DNA of 64,000 nucleotides from Rhodobacterales bacterium (GTDB lineage: Bacteria > Pseudomonadota > Alphaproteobacteria > Rhodobacterales > Rhodobacteraceae). Position numbers and translations under genes: made by a program. Below, piece by piece: positions 1-8,683 of this stretch (its first letter is position 1; each line of letters begins with the position of its first letter). The notes under the pieces were generated by a model. It had not been told where the DNA came from and did no database searches. It saw only the letters and a program-made list of their open reading frames with translations. The stretch is taken from NCBI GenBank assembly GCA_003249215.1, contig QKJR01000079.1, forward strand, positions 1 through 64,000, given 5' to 3'.

Positions 1-143
1 GGTTCAACAACCGCCGCCTTCTCGAACCCATCGGGAACATCCCGCCAGCCGAGGCAGAAGCCAACTTCTACGCAGCTCTGGAAACTGACGACATGGCCGC
101 GTAACTAACGAAAATCAGCCTCCGGTAAACCCGGGGCGGTTCA
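1..143 (+). mobile_element. Right end of an IS3-family insertion sequence
   Basis: The left edge of the window is the 3' end of an IS3-type element: the last codons of its transposase (3-104) followed by a terminal sequence around 118-143 that ends GGGGCGGTTCA, the usual ...CA terminus of IS3 elements. Directly after it, from 144, the reading frame of an IS6-family transposase begins in mid-protein (NRFGPMF), so this element appears to have inserted into, or recombined within, the IS6 transposase gene. The left half lies outside the window, so the element's completeness, its left repeat and the target duplication cannot be judged. Confidence 0.75.
3..104 (+). CDS. IS3-family transposase OrfB, C-terminal end (cut by window edge)
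   Basis: The frame reads FNNRRLLEPIGNIPPAEAEA and ends ...ALETDDMAA before TAA at 102-104. NNRRL-EPIGNIPPAEAE is the standard C-terminus of the integrase-core (DDE) transposase of many IS3 elements. Only the last 33 residues are inside the window, so catalytic residues cannot be inspected. This C-terminus belongs to a different IS3 subgroup from the remnants at 743-830 and 19048-19521. Confidence 0.8.
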   Translation, partial: FNNRRLLEPIGNIPPAEAEANFYAALETDDMAA

Positions 144-689
144 AACCGCTTTGGCCCGATGTTCGCCTCGGAGATCCGTGCGCGACGGGTCGAGCGGCTG
201 CGCTCCGGTCCTCAGTGGCGCTGGCATCTCGACGAGGTCTTCGTGAAGATCAATGGAGAACGCCATTACCTCTGGCGGGCGGTCGATCACGAAGGCGAGA
301 TTCTCGAGAGCTTCGTGACGAAGACGCGAGACAAGAAAGCGGCCTTGAAATTCTTGAAGAAAACGATGCGGCGCTACGGCCGGCCCGTGACCATCGTCAG
401 GGATCTTCTGCGGTCCTATGGCGCGGCGCTGAAGGCGATCGGCGCGGTAAGTCTACAAGAAACCGCCCGTTGGCTGAACAACCGGGCCGAGAATTCCCAC
501 TTGCCATTCCGAAGACGGGAACGCGCGATGCAGCGGTTTCGGCGGATGCGAAGTTTGCAGAAATTCGTCGCCGTCCACGCCTCGATCTTTAACCATTTCA
601 ACTCGGAGCGAAGCTTCTACTCGAGAGCAAATTTCAAGAAGAACCGCGCCGCCGCTCTCGCTGAGTGGCGCGGTCTCTGCGCGGGATAA
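144..689 (+). pseudogene. IS6-family transposase, N-terminus removed
   Basis: The open frame runs NRFGPMFASEIRARR through to the TAA at 687-689. The DDE catalytic triad is visible as the D of HLDEVFVKI, the D of VRDLLRSYGAA and the E of NNRAENSHLPFR, with the family's C-terminal RRRERAMQRFR segment. About 50-55 residues (the helix-turn-helix DNA-binding region) of the usual ~235-residue protein are missing because the IS3 terminus abuts codon NRFGP. An internal ATG at 159 could give a 176-residue product, but without the DNA-binding domain it is unlikely to transpose. VRD replaces the more usual V-T-D around the second aspartate. Confidence 0.8.
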
Positions 690-742
690 GGGGCAGTCAT
701 TCTGCCCTTGCGTAGACTGATTCGAATCTGTCTGACAGCACC
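144..742 (+). mobile_element. IS6-family insertion sequence, left part lost
   Basis: This segment is the 3' four fifths of an IS6-type (IS26-like) element: a transposase missing its N-terminus, then about 50 bp ending near CTGTCTGACAGCACC at 728-742, which I infer to be the right terminal repeat because the next bases resume an IS3 orfB reading frame. The left boundary is the end of the IS3 element at 143. The exact right end is an estimate; the left terminal repeat needed to confirm it is not in the window. Confidence 0.65.
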
Positions 743-830
743 GAGAAATGAGATCAACGAAACCGGTCAGCAGGTGCAACGAGTAGCTTAATTTGCCTCA
801 GATCCTGTCCAAGAGATGGCGAGTAGCTCA
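743..830 (+). mobile_element. 3' remnant of a second IS3-family element
   Basis: The frame NEINETGQQVQRVA ends at TAA 789-791 and matches the (N)-E-I-E-T-x-Q-Q-x-Q-x-V-A C-terminus of a common IS3 OrfB subgroup. It is followed by CTGTCCAAGAG..GAGTAGCTCA ending at 830, nearly the same as the terminus of the decayed element at 19048-19521. The IS6 element at 144-742 therefore appears to lie inside this IS3-type element, giving an IS-in-IS-in-IS stack. Only about 88 bp remain. Confidence 0.65.
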
Positions 831-926
831 ATCGCCCTACCGCGACGACTACGTGGCGGCCTGTCGCGTCAAGCCCTGAGCCCGTCGGGGCGTATCATCG
901 GGCCGGGCTACTTCGGGGCACGCCCC

Positions 927-2396
927 TTACTGGTGATCCGCCCGCGCGGCGATCAGGATCTCGCGCAGGCCGTGAAGCAACTCTTCGGCGCGTTTGCGGG
1001 CATGCGCCGTGTAGCCGAGGTAGAAGCCATTCTGGGCATTCCCGTGATAGTAATGCGCCGAAAGCGGCGAGAGGTTCAGCTCCGCCGCATCCGGTCTGCG
1101 CGCGATCTCGACATCCGAACCGGGAAAGCGCAGCCGACAGCTGATCTGCATCCCCGCCTCGGCCGGAAACGGATCGAGCAGGTCTGACAAATGCGTCTGA
1201 AGATGCGTCATGAAAGCCGCGCGCCGCGTGGAATAGAGCCGCCGCACGCGCCGCAGGTGGCGGGCAAAATGTCCCTCTTCGATGAAATCGCTCAAGACCG
1301 CCTGCATCGGCAGGCTCGGGAAATGGCCGCTGACGAAATTCGCCTGTTCGAATTCGGCGCTGATCGCATGCGGCAAGACGATGAAGCCGATGCGCACCGC
1401 CGGGAACAGCGTTTTCGAGAAGGTGCCGACATAGATCGTGCGCCCCGATCCATCGATGCCCTGCATGGCGGGGGCCGAGCCGCCGGCGATCCGGAATTCG
1501 CTATCGAAATCGTCCTCGATGATCCAGGCATTCTGGTTGCGCGCGATCTCGAGCAGGTGCAGCCGCTGCTCGAGCGGCATCGCGACGCCGATCGGCTGAT
1601 GGCAGGAGGGGGTGGTATAGATCAGCTTGACCTGCGTTGGCGGCCCCGCCGCGAGATCCCAGCCCGCAGGCCCGACGCGCAGCGGCGCAAGCCGTGCCCC
1701 GGCGGCGATGAAGGCCCCCTGCGCGCCCCGATAGCCCGGCTCCTCCATCCAGACGTGATCGCCGGCATTGAGCAGGAACCGCGCCAGCAGATCGAGCCCG
1801 GCCTGGGCACCATTGGTCACGAAGATCTGCTCGGCGGTGCAGTTCACCCCGCGGTAGGCGCGCAGATAGCCCGCGATCGCGGCGCGCAGCGGCGGATAAC
1901 CGGCGATATTGTTGTACCAGAAGAGCTCGGAATTGGCGTCGCGAAAGCGTCGTTGCAGGAACCTGCGCCAGACGTCGAAGGGGAATGTCGAGAGCTCGGG
2001 TGTGCTGGGCCGCAGCCCGGCATCCCCGGAGCGATAGCGGTTGATGTGCTTTTCCACCATCAACCGGCCACTGTGCGACAGGTTGCTGGTCATCGGCAGC
2101 CCGACTTGCTGGCCTGTTCCGGGGCTTTGGGCGACGGGCAGATCGGCCACGATCGTGCGGGCGCCTTGGCGGGTTTCCAGATAGCCCTCGCTCAGAAGCT
2201 GGTCATAGGCGCTGATCACCGTATTGCGCCCGAGCCGCAGGTCATGTGCCAGTTGCCGGGTCGATGGCATCTGGAAACCGGGATCGAGAACCCGCTGCAT
2301 GATCAGCCGACGCAGCGCGCGATAGAGCTGCGACCACAGCGGTTCCTTCGAGCTCCGGTCCAGATCCGGAATGTTCAGCGGAAGCTCGACGGCCAT
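927..2396 (-). CDS. MocR/GabR-type regulator (GntR wHTH fused to aminotransferase fold)
   Basis: A 489-residue protein of the MocR subfamily of GntR regulators. Residues ~15-85 form the winged helix-turn-helix (MPSTRQLAHDLRLGRNTV, LLSEGYLETRQGARTIV). The remainder is a fold-type I aminotransferase-like domain with the PLP region IEDDFDSEFR and the Schiff-base lysine in GTFSKTLFPAVR. Such proteins bind PLP and an amino-compound ligand and usually activate an adjacent aminotransferase or transport operon (TauR, GabR and PdxR are examples). Start ATG 2396 follows GAGGAACCAGTTC. It is divergent from the aminotransferase/ABC transporter cluster at 2671-10660, which is its likely target. The ligand is unknown; TauR-like taurine or GABA-like amines are possible. 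Confidence 0.9.
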   Translation of the reverse strand: MAVELPLNIPDLDRSSKEPLWSQLYRALRRLIMQRVLDPGFQMPSTRQLAHDLRLGRNTVISAYDQLLSEGYLETRQGARTIVADLPVAQSPGTGQQVGLPMTSNLSHSGRLMVEKHINRYRSGDAGLRPSTPELSTFPFDVWRRFLQRRFRDANSELFWYNNIAGYPPLRAAIAGYLRAYRGVNCTAEQIFVTNGAQAGLDLLARFLLNAGDHVWMEEPGYRGAQGAFIAAGARLAPLRVGPAGWDLAAGPPTQVKLIYTTPSCHQPIGVAMPLEQRLHLLEIARNQNAWIIEDDFDSEFRIAGGSAPAMQGIDGSGRTIYVGTFSKTLFPAVRIGFIVLPHAISAEFEQANFVSGHFPSLPMQAVLSDFIEEGHFARHLRRVRRLYSTRRAAFMTHLQTHLSDLLDPFPAEAGMQISCRLRFPGSDVEIARRPDAAELNLSPLSAHYYHGNAQNGFYLGYTAHARKRAEELLHGLREILIAARADHQ

Positions 2397-2410
2397 GAAC
2401 TGGTTCCTCG

Positions 2411-2427
2411 TTATTTGGCATTATTGG
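2411..2427. promoter_or_regulatory. Candidate MocR operator (10-bp phased direct repeat)
   Basis: TTATTTGG (2411-2418) and TTATTGG (2421-2427) repeat with a 10-bp period just upstream of the MocR start, in the 274-bp divergent region shared with the aminotransferase at 2671. MocR/GabR regulators typically bind direct repeats one helical turn apart or a multiple of it. The match is short, so this is a suggestion only. Confidence 0.35.
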
Positions 2428-2670
2428 ATCTTTCCAGCACCAGATGTCCGGATACTCTGATCGGGCAAGACGGAAAACCTCGCCGGGCCCGCGGCTGCGA
2501 CGCCAGAGAGATTTCCCGAACCGTTGCACGAACATTCGGCAAAGCCGGGACCAATTGATCACTCTGCTGGCACCTGCCGGCAGATGGCCCCGTCATGCTC
2601 GAGCGCCCGCCGCGGACGGCGGGATCCCCTGCGCCGCCGGCGTCAAGAAATTTGGAAGGTCGAGACGAAA

Positions 2671-4059
2671 GTGCCCCAAGAACAGACTACCATCGCCGCC
2701 CTGTCGCAGCCGCCTTCGAACGATATGTCCGGCGAGGCGGTCGAGCACCTGATCTTTGCCGTGACGGATGTCGAGGATCTGCGCCGCAACGGTCCGGTGA
2801 TTCTCGCACAGGGCTCGGGGATCCGGGTCACCGATCTCGATGGCCGCAGCTATGTCGACATGATCGGCTCGGGCTCGCGGGCGAATTCTCTGGGCTATGG
2901 CCGCGAAGATCTGGCGCGCGCCTATCACGATCAGGCGCTTCGGATGCATTTCCCGGGCACCGGCAATTTCACCACCGAGCCGACGATCCGCCTCGCCAAG
3001 ACGCTCGCGCAGATCACGCCGGGGGATCTGTCGCGGTGCTTCTTTACTTCGGGCGGCTCCGAGGCGGTCGAGTCCGCGCTCAAGCTCGCCAAGGCCTCGC
3101 AGCAGGACAGCGGGCGCAAGCCGCGCGCCTACAAGGTGATTTCCCGCTGGAACGCCTATCACGGGTCGACCATGGGGGCGATGTCGGTGACCAACTGGCT
3201 CTCGGTCGCGCAATCGACGGAGCCGCGGGTGCCGGGGGTGAGCTTCGTGCCCTCGCCGAAGAATTATCGCAACCCGCTCGGGCTGAGCGAGGAGAGTTTC
3301 GCCGAAGTCTGTGCCCGCGCGCTCGAGCGGCAGATCCTGCTCGAAGGGCCCGATCAGGTGGCGGCCTTCATCGCCGAGCCGGTGATGCAGGCCGATGGCG
3401 TGCAGATCGCGCCGCGCAGCTATTGGGAGCAGGTGCGCGAGATCTGTGACCGCTACGGCGTCTATCTGATCATCGACGAGGTGATCTGTGGCTTCGGGCG
3501 CACCGGCAAGTGGTTTGCCAGCGAGCATTTCGGGATCCGCCCCGACCTGATGACGATGGCCAAGGCGATGACGGCGGGCTACGCGCCGATGGGCTGTGCG
3601 ATCGCGGCCGAGGCGGTGGCCGCCCCGATCGGGCATTTCCGCCATGTGCATACCTATTCGGGGCATCCCGCCTGCGCCGCGGTGGCCAATGCGGTGATCG
3701 CGACCAAGGCGAAAAACGGGCTCGTGGAACAGGCCGGCGCGCGTGGCCCGCGGATCCTTGCGCAGCTCAAGGCCGAGGTCGAGCCGCTGGCGATCGTCGG
3801 TCAGGTGCGCGGCCTCGGCCATTGGCATGCGATCGAATTCACCGCCGACAAGGCGACGCGGGCGGTGTTCACCGACAATACCGTGGTCGCGGTGCGCGAC
3901 CGGCTGCGGCGCAAGGGCGTGATGGTGGGCATCGTCGGCCAGTCGCTAGAGATCGCGCCGCCGCTGATCGCGACCGATACCGAGATCTTCGACGCGATCG
4001 CGATCATCGCCGAGGCGATCCGCGAGATCGCGGCGGAACGTGGCCTGGACCGGGGGTAA
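2671..4059 (+). CDS. PLP-dependent class III aminotransferase (cluster A, first)
   Basis: I place the start at GTG 2671 (VPQEQTT...), 11 nt after GGAAGG, because residues upstream of it look non-coding. This gives 462 residues. Fold-type I class III features are [12 protein letters not shown] (~125-136), the [11 protein letters not shown] substrate/PLP region (~160-170), the PLP-pyridine aspartate in [13 protein letters not shown] (~D269) and the internal aldimine lysine in [11 protein letters not shown] (~K298). These enzymes move an amino group from an omega- or beta-amine to a keto acid such as pyruvate. It is the first gene after the divergent MocR regulator and lies 4 bp before an SDR gene. 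The substrate cannot be read from sequence; the downstream polyamine-type ABC importer suggests an amine. Confidence 0.85.
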   Translation: MPQEQTTIAALSQPPSNDMSGEAVEHLIFAVTDVEDLRRNGPVILAQGSGIRVTDLDGRSYVDMIGSGSRANSLGYGREDLARAYHDQALRMHFPGTGNFTTEPTIRLAKTLAQITPGDLSRCFFTSGGSEAVESALKLAKASQQDSGRKPRAYKVISRWNAYHGSTMGAMSVTNWLSVAQSTEPRVPGVSFVPSPKNYRNPLGLSEESFAEVCARALERQILLEGPDQVAAFIAEPVMQADGVQIAPRSYWEQVREICDRYGVYLIIDEVICGFGRTGKWFASEHFGIRPDLMTMAKAMTAGYAPMGCAIAAEAVAAPIGHFRHVHTYSGHPACAAVANAVIATKAKNGLVEQAGARGPRILAQLKAEVEPLAIVGQVRGLGHWHAIEFTADKATRAVFTDNTVVAVRDRLRRKGVMVGIVGQSLEIAPPLIATDTEIFDAIAIIAEAIREIAAERGLDRG

Positions 4060-4063
4060 GCAC

Positions 4064-4846
4064 ATGGCGATGTTTTTACTCGAGGGCAAGATCGCGCTGG
4101 TGACCGGCGTCGGCAGTGCGATGGGGCGGGCGATGGCGCTGGCCTTCGCCGCGCAGGGGGCGCGGGTCGCGCTGGCCAATCGCAGCCCGGGCCCGGCCGA
4201 AGAGGCCGCGGCCGAGATCGTGGCGCGCGGCGGTTCGGCGATTGCGCTGGGTTATGACGGTGAGACGCGGGCGGGCAACCTCGCCACGGTCGAGGCCGCC
4301 GTCGCGCAGTTCGGCGGGCTCGACATCGTCGTTCACAATGCCGGAACGGTGCGCCGCGCGGCGATCACCGAAACCTCCGAGGCGCTGCTCGACGAGGCGC
4401 TGGCGGTCAATCTCAAGGCCTGTTTCTGGCTGCTGCAGGGGGCGGTGCCGCATATGCGGGCCCGCGGCGGCGGGCGCATCGCGATCACCTCATCGGTGAC
4501 GGGGCCGCAGGTGGCGAGCTTCGGCCTCTCGGCCTATGCGGCCTCCAAGGCGGCGGTCAACGGCTTCATCCGCTCGGCGGCGCTCGAGCTTGCGGCCGAC
4601 CGGATCACTGTCAACGGGATCGAGCCGGGCTATATCGCCAAGCCCGGCCGCGGCATCACCGGCGAGCCCGAGGTCGCCCGCGAGATCGCGCAATACATCC
4701 CGATGAAAGAGATGGGCCGGCCCGACGATGTCGTCGGTGCGATGGTGTTCCTCGTCTCCGACGAGGCGCGTTACATCACCGGCCAGACGATCACCGTCGA
4801 TGGCGGCGCGCTCCTGCCCGAGAGCCCGGCCATGATGACGCGATGA
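4064..4846 (+). CDS. SDR-family oxidoreductase (cluster A)
   Basis: A 260-residue classical short-chain dehydrogenase starting at ATG 4064 after the G-rich CGGGGGTAAG. It has the Rossmann entry LVTGVGSAMGRAMA, the NAG motif HNAGT, the catalytic serine in ITSSVTGP and the YxxxK pair in SAYAASKAAVNGF, plus YITGQTITVDGG near the C-terminus. The nucleotide-binding loop is TGVGSAMG rather than TGxxxGxG. It is probably an NAD(P)H-dependent hydroxy/keto interconversion of an intermediate made by the flanking aminotransferases. It is a close paralogue of the SDR at 13095-13868 in cluster B, with long shared stretches ([22 protein letters not shown]). Confidence 0.88.
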   Translation: MAMFLLEGKIALVTGVGSAMGRAMALAFAAQGARVALANRSPGPAEEAAAEIVARGGSAIALGYDGETRAGNLATVEAAVAQFGGLDIVVHNAGTVRRAAITETSEALLDEALAVNLKACFWLLQGAVPHMRARGGGRIAITSSVTGPQVASFGLSAYAASKAAVNGFIRSAALELAADRITVNGIEPGYIAKPGRGITGEPEVAREIAQYIPMKEMGRPDDVVGAMVFLVSDEARYITGQTITVDGGALLPESPAMMTR

Positions 4847-4929
4847 GACGACACGCCGGGCGACCGGCGCGCAATTCCCATGATCCCGGCGGGGCCAGAT
4901 CCCGCCACAGCCCGATGAAGGAGGCACAA

Positions 4930-6306
4930 GTGAACAAGGCCAATTCGATGGAGGCGCGTGATATTGCCTATCTGTTGCACGGCAATACCAATGCGGTGAA
5001 ACATGCCGACATCGGCCCGATCCTCATCGAGCGCGGGGACGGCGTCTTCGTGATCGATACCGCGGGCAAGCGCTATATCGAGGGGATGTCGGGGCTCTGG
5101 TCGGTCGGGCTGGGGTTCAGCGAGAAGCGGCTCGGCGAGGCCGCCAAGCGGCAGATGGATGTGCTGCCGTTCTATCACACGCTGGCGCATCGCTCCTTTC
5201 CGGCGATCATCGATCTGGCCGAGAAGCTGATCTCGATGGCGCCGGTGCCGATGAGCAAGGTGTTCTTCACCAACTCGGGGTCTGAGGCCAATGATACGGT
5301 GCTGAAATTCCTGTGGTATCGCGCCAATGAGATGGGCGAGCCGCAGCGCAAGAAGATCATCACGCGCAACCGGGCCTATCACGGCGTGACCATCGCGGCG
5401 ACCTCGCTCACCGGGCTTGCGCACAACCACCGCGCCTTCGATCTGGTGGTGCCCGACGTGATCCGTCTCACCTGCCCGCATTTCTATCACGAGGCGCTGC
5501 CCGGCGAGACAGAGGACGAGTTTGCGACCCGGCTCGCGACCGAGCTCGAGGAGCAGATCCTTGCCGAAGGCCCCGAGACGGTCTGCGCCTTCATCGGCGA
5601 GCCGGTGATCGGCTCGGGTGGCGTCGTGGTGCCGCCGAAGGGCTATTGGGAGAAGATCCAGGCGGTGCTGCACAAATACGGCATCTTGCTGGTGCTCGAC
5701 GAGGTGATCACCGGCTTTGGCCGCACCGGCCAGATGTTCGGCTGCCAGACCCTCGATATCACGCCCGACGTGATGGTCATGTCCAAGCAGATCGCCTCGT
5801 CCTACATGCCGATCGCGGCGATCCTGATGAACGAGCGGGTGGTGGACCCGATCATCCAAGCGAGCGATCGCAATGGCGCGCTCTATCACGGGTTCACTGG
5901 TGGTGGGCATCCGGTTGCTGCGGCGGTCTCGCTCGAGAACATTCGCATCATCGAGGAGGAGAACCTCGTCGGGAATGCGGCGGCGATGGGCGAGCGGCTG
6001 CTGGCGGGGCTTGCGCGCTATGCGGGGCATCCGCTGGTGGGCGAGGTGCGCGGCATCGGCCTTCTGGCCGGGGTCGAACTCGTCACCGACAAGGCGGCAC
6101 GCACCGCGCTCGAGCCGGCCGGGCGGCTTGGGGCGATGCTGGCCGAGCGGATGATGGCCAATGGCGTGATCACCCGCCCGGTCTATGACACGGTGGTCTT
6201 CTGTCCGCCGATGATCATCTCGCCCGAGGAGGTGGACATGATCCTTGCCGCCTTCGGGAAATCGCTCGACGAGGTGCTGGCGGCACTGGAGACCGTCCCC
6301 GCCTGA
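4930..6306 (+). CDS. PLP-dependent class III aminotransferase (cluster A, second)
   Basis: The start is decided by a strong ribosome-binding site AAGGAGG (4918-4924) 5 nt before GTG 4930, giving 458 residues. Class III marks are FFTNSGSEANDT (~112-123), NRAYHGVTIAATSL (~147-160), LVLDEVITGFGRTG (~D257) and the PLP lysine in VMSKQIASSYMP (~K286). It resembles the omega-amino acid or putrescine:pyruvate aminotransferase group more than GSA aminotransferases. It follows the SDR by 83 bp and precedes the ABC transporter binding protein, consistent with one amine-uptake and transamination operon. Two different class III aminotransferases in one operon could act on the two ends of a diamine or on successive intermediates; this is inference. 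Confidence 0.87.
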   Translation: MNKANSMEARDIAYLLHGNTNAVKHADIGPILIERGDGVFVIDTAGKRYIEGMSGLWSVGLGFSEKRLGEAAKRQMDVLPFYHTLAHRSFPAIIDLAEKLISMAPVPMSKVFFTNSGSEANDTVLKFLWYRANEMGEPQRKKIITRNRAYHGVTIAATSLTGLAHNHRAFDLVVPDVIRLTCPHFYHEALPGETEDEFATRLATELEEQILAEGPETVCAFIGEPVIGSGGVVVPPKGYWEKIQAVLHKYGILLVLDEVITGFGRTGQMFGCQTLDITPDVMVMSKQIASSYMPIAAILMNERVVDPIIQASDRNGALYHGFTGGGHPVAAAVSLENIRIIEEENLVGNAAAMGERLLAGLARYAGHPLVGEVRGIGLLAGVELVTDKAARTALEPAGRLGAMLAERMMANGVITRPVYDTVVFCPPMIISPEEVDMILAAFGKSLDEVLAALETVPA

Positions 6307-6410
6307 CACGACCGGGCGCGGCCCCGCCGCGGGCCGCACCGAAACCAACCCGGGGCGCACGACCCCGGGAGGACTTCTGCAACCATATATGTCCAGACAG
6401 GGAAGATGAC

Positions 6411-7463
6411 ATGAACAGAATGCAAAAGAAGGCCGTTACCCTGAGCACTGCCGCGGCGCTGCTGCTCGGGGCAGGGGTGGCTCAGGCGCAGGAACTGACC
6501 GTGACGAGCTGGGGCGGGGTGCTGCAGGATGCGCAGCGCAAATTCTACTTCGAGCCCTATACCGCCGAAAGCGGCGTCAAGGTTATCGAGGACACCTGGA
6601 GCGGTGGTTTCGGCACGATCGAAGCCATGGTCACCGCCGGCAATCCGAAATGGGATGTGGTTCAGGTCGAGGCCGATGAACATGCGCTCGGCTGCGCCGA
6701 TGGCATGTTCGAGAAGATCGACTGGGCCAAGATCGGCGACAAGGAGGCCTTCATTCCCGGAACGGCCGACGATTGCGGCGTCGGGGCGGTCGTTTGGTCG
6801 GTGATCTTGGCCTATGACGGCAATGTGCTGAAGGATCACGAGCCCAAGGGCTGGGCGGATTTCTGGGATGTGAAAACCTTCCCGGGCAAGCGCGCGATGC
6901 GGCGCAATCCCAAGAACATGCTGGAATTCGCCCTGATGGCGGATGGGGTGCCGGCAACCGAGGTCTATGAGGTGCTGGCCGCGCCCGGCGGGGTGGACCG
7001 TGCCTTTGCCAAGCTCGACGAGCTCAAGCCCGATCTCGTCTGGTATGACTCCGGCGCGCAGATGCTGCAGCTTCTGGTGTCCGGCGAGGTGGTGATGGTC
7101 GCGGGCTTCGATGGCCGGGTGAACAATTACAACAAGACCGAGGGCGGCAATCTCAAGCTGGTCTGGCCCGGCAGCATCTATGCAACCGATTTCTGGGTGG
7201 TGCTGAAGGGGGCGCAGCATGTGTCCGAGGCGATGGATTTCCTTGCGGTGGCAAGCCGTCCCGAGAACATGGCCAAGCTGCCGACGATGGCGCCTTTCGG
7301 TCTGCCGCAGAAGGCCGCGGCCGATATGGTTCCGGACGAATACAAGGCCGTGCTGCCCACGGCCCCGGCCAACCTCGAAGGGGCGATCCCGGTCGATGTC
7401 GAATTCTGGCTCGACAACAACGAGGAACTGACCCAACGGTTTAACGCCTGGATCGGGCAGTAA
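6411..7463 (+). CDS. ABC transporter periplasmic binding protein, PotD/PotF-like
   Basis: A 350-residue secreted binding protein. Residues 1-26 form a Sec signal peptide (MNRMQKKAVTLSTAAALLLG, then ..AQA). The mature part begins ELTVTSWGGVLQDAQRKFYF, typical of the spermidine/putrescine (PotD) and related extracellular solute-binding family 1, with WDVVQVEADEHALGCADG and a C-terminal ELTQRFNAWIGQ. It captures a substrate, perhaps a polyamine or similar amine, for the permeases encoded at 8680-10660. It lies 104 bp after the second aminotransferase. A strong hairpin follows, which would favour higher mRNA levels of this subunit. Confidence 0.87.
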   Translation: MNRMQKKAVTLSTAAALLLGAGVAQAQELTVTSWGGVLQDAQRKFYFEPYTAESGVKVIEDTWSGGFGTIEAMVTAGNPKWDVVQVEADEHALGCADGMFEKIDWAKIGDKEAFIPGTADDCGVGAVVWSVILAYDGNVLKDHEPKGWADFWDVKTFPGKRAMRRNPKNMLEFALMADGVPATEVYEVLAAPGGVDRAFAKLDELKPDLVWYDSGAQMLQLLVSGEVVMVAGFDGRVNNYNKTEGGNLKLVWPGSIYATDFWVVLKGAQHVSEAMDFLAVASRPENMAKLPTMAPFGLPQKAAADMVPDEYKAVLPTAPANLEGAIPVDVEFWLDNNEELTQRFNAWIGQ

Positions 7464-7483
7464 CCGGCGCTGCGCGCAACGAT

Positions 7484-7515
7484 CCGGCCGGGGCGGCAAG
7501 ATCCGCTCCGGCCGG
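7484..7515 (+). terminator. Intercistronic stem-loop between binding protein and ATPase genes
   Basis: CCGGCCGGGGCGG (7484-7496) pairs with CCGCTCCGGCCGG (7503-7515) across a 6-nt loop, 12 of 13 positions Watson-Crick and the other G-U. No long T-tract follows. Such hairpins after binding-protein genes commonly act as partial terminators or 3'-end stabilisers that raise binding protein over permease and ATPase. Confidence 0.6.
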
Positions 7516-7570
7516 TGCTTCCGCTCGCCGGATATGCGCCGAAACTTTGCATGAACGACAGGGATATCAC

Positions 7571-8683
7571 ATGAGCGCAACCACTTCCCCCGCCGGGACG
7601 GCCCCGGCGCATCCCACGCGCCCCCATCCGATAATCCGCTGCGACCGGCTGTCGAAATCCTACGGCACGGTGCGGGTGATGGAGAACCTTTCTCTCGATA
7701 TCGCCCCGGGCGAATTCATCAGCCTTCTGGGGCCGTCCGGCTCGGGCAAGACGACGCTTCTGATGATGATCGCGGGGTTCGAGGAGCCGACCGAGGGCGC
7801 GATATGGCTCGATGGACGCCGGATTGATGCGGTCGCGCCGTTTCGGCGCAACATGGGGATGGTGTTTCAGAATTACGCGCTCTTTCCGCATATGACCGTG
7901 GCGCAGAATATCGGCTTTCCGCTCAAGATGCGCGGCACGCCGCGGCGCGAGATCGCGGGGCGGGTGGCACGCGCCCTCGAGATGATCGAGCTCGGCGCCC
8001 TCGCGGATCGCTATCCGCCGCAGCTCTCGGGCGGGCAGCAACAGCGCGTGGCGCTGGCCCGGGCGCTGGTGTTCGAGCCGCGGGTCGTGCTCATGGACGA
8101 ACCACTCGGCGCGCTCGACAAGCGGCTGCGCGAGCAGATGCAGCTCGACATTCGCGACCTGCACCGCCGTCTCGGCCTGACCGTGATCTTCGTCACCCAT
8201 GATCAGTCCGAGGCGCTCACGATGTCGGACCGGATCGCGGTCTTCAACAAGGGCCGGATCGAGCAGATCGGCACGCCCGACGACATCTATGATCGCCCCC
8301 GGACGCGCTTCGTGGCGGAATTCATCGGCGAGACCAATCTGCTCACGGGCCGGATCAGCGGGGGGCAGCTGCGGCTGCCCGATGAGACCCGGCTTGCGCT
8401 CGCGGATGGAAATGGCGCGGGCGAGGGCGATGAGGTGGTGGTCTCGGTCCGCCCCGAGCGGATGCGTGTGATCGCGCCGGGGACAATGCCCGAACCGGGC
8501 GCCAACCGGCTCGAGGGCGCGCTGCGCGACGTGGTCTATCTTGGCGATCACCTGCGGTTGCAGATCGACGCGGCGGGCCAGGCGCTCGTGGTCAAGCAAC
8601 CGCGGGCCGGTCTGGCGCCGCAGCCGGGCGCGCGGGTCGCCCTGACCTTCGATGCGGCCGATACCAGGGTGATCACATCATGA
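7571..8683 (+). CDS. ABC transporter ATPase, PotA-like
   Basis: A 370-residue ATPase starting at ATG 7571 (AGGGA 6 nt upstream). Domain order: a short Pro/Ala-rich leader, Walker A GPSGSGKTT, Q-loop MVFQNYALFPHMTVAQN, signature LSGGQQQRVALARAL, Walker B VVLMDEPLGALDKRLR, H-loop FVTHDQSEAL, then a C-terminal TOBE-like regulatory domain (VSVRPERMRVIAPG..). This is the standard architecture of polyamine/Fe3+/sulfate-type importer ATPases. The stop codon overlaps the next gene (ATGA), so translation is coupled to the permease. Confidence 0.92.
   Translation: MSATTSPAGTAPAHPTRPHPIIRCDRLSKSYGTVRVMENLSLDIAPGEFISLLGPSGSGKTTLLMMIAGFEEPTEGAIWLDGRRIDAVAPFRRNMGMVFQNYALFPHMTVAQNIGFPLKMRGTPRREIAGRVARALEMIELGALADRYPPQLSGGQQQRVALARALVFEPRVVLMDEPLGALDKRLREQMQLDIRDLHRRLGLTVIFVTHDQSEALTMSDRIAVFNKGRIEQIGTPDDIYDRPRTRFVAEFIGETNLLTGRISGGQLRLPDETRLALADGNGAGEGDEVVVSVRPERMRVIAPGTMPEPGANRLEGALRDVVYLGDHLRLQIDAAGQALVVKQPRAGLAPQPGARVALTFDAADTRVITS

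Noticed and set aside
816-2558. Long plus-strand open frames opposite the MocR gene
   Set aside because: Arg/Gly/Pro-rich translations without family features; they mirror the MocR gene on the other strand, as is common in high-GC DNA.
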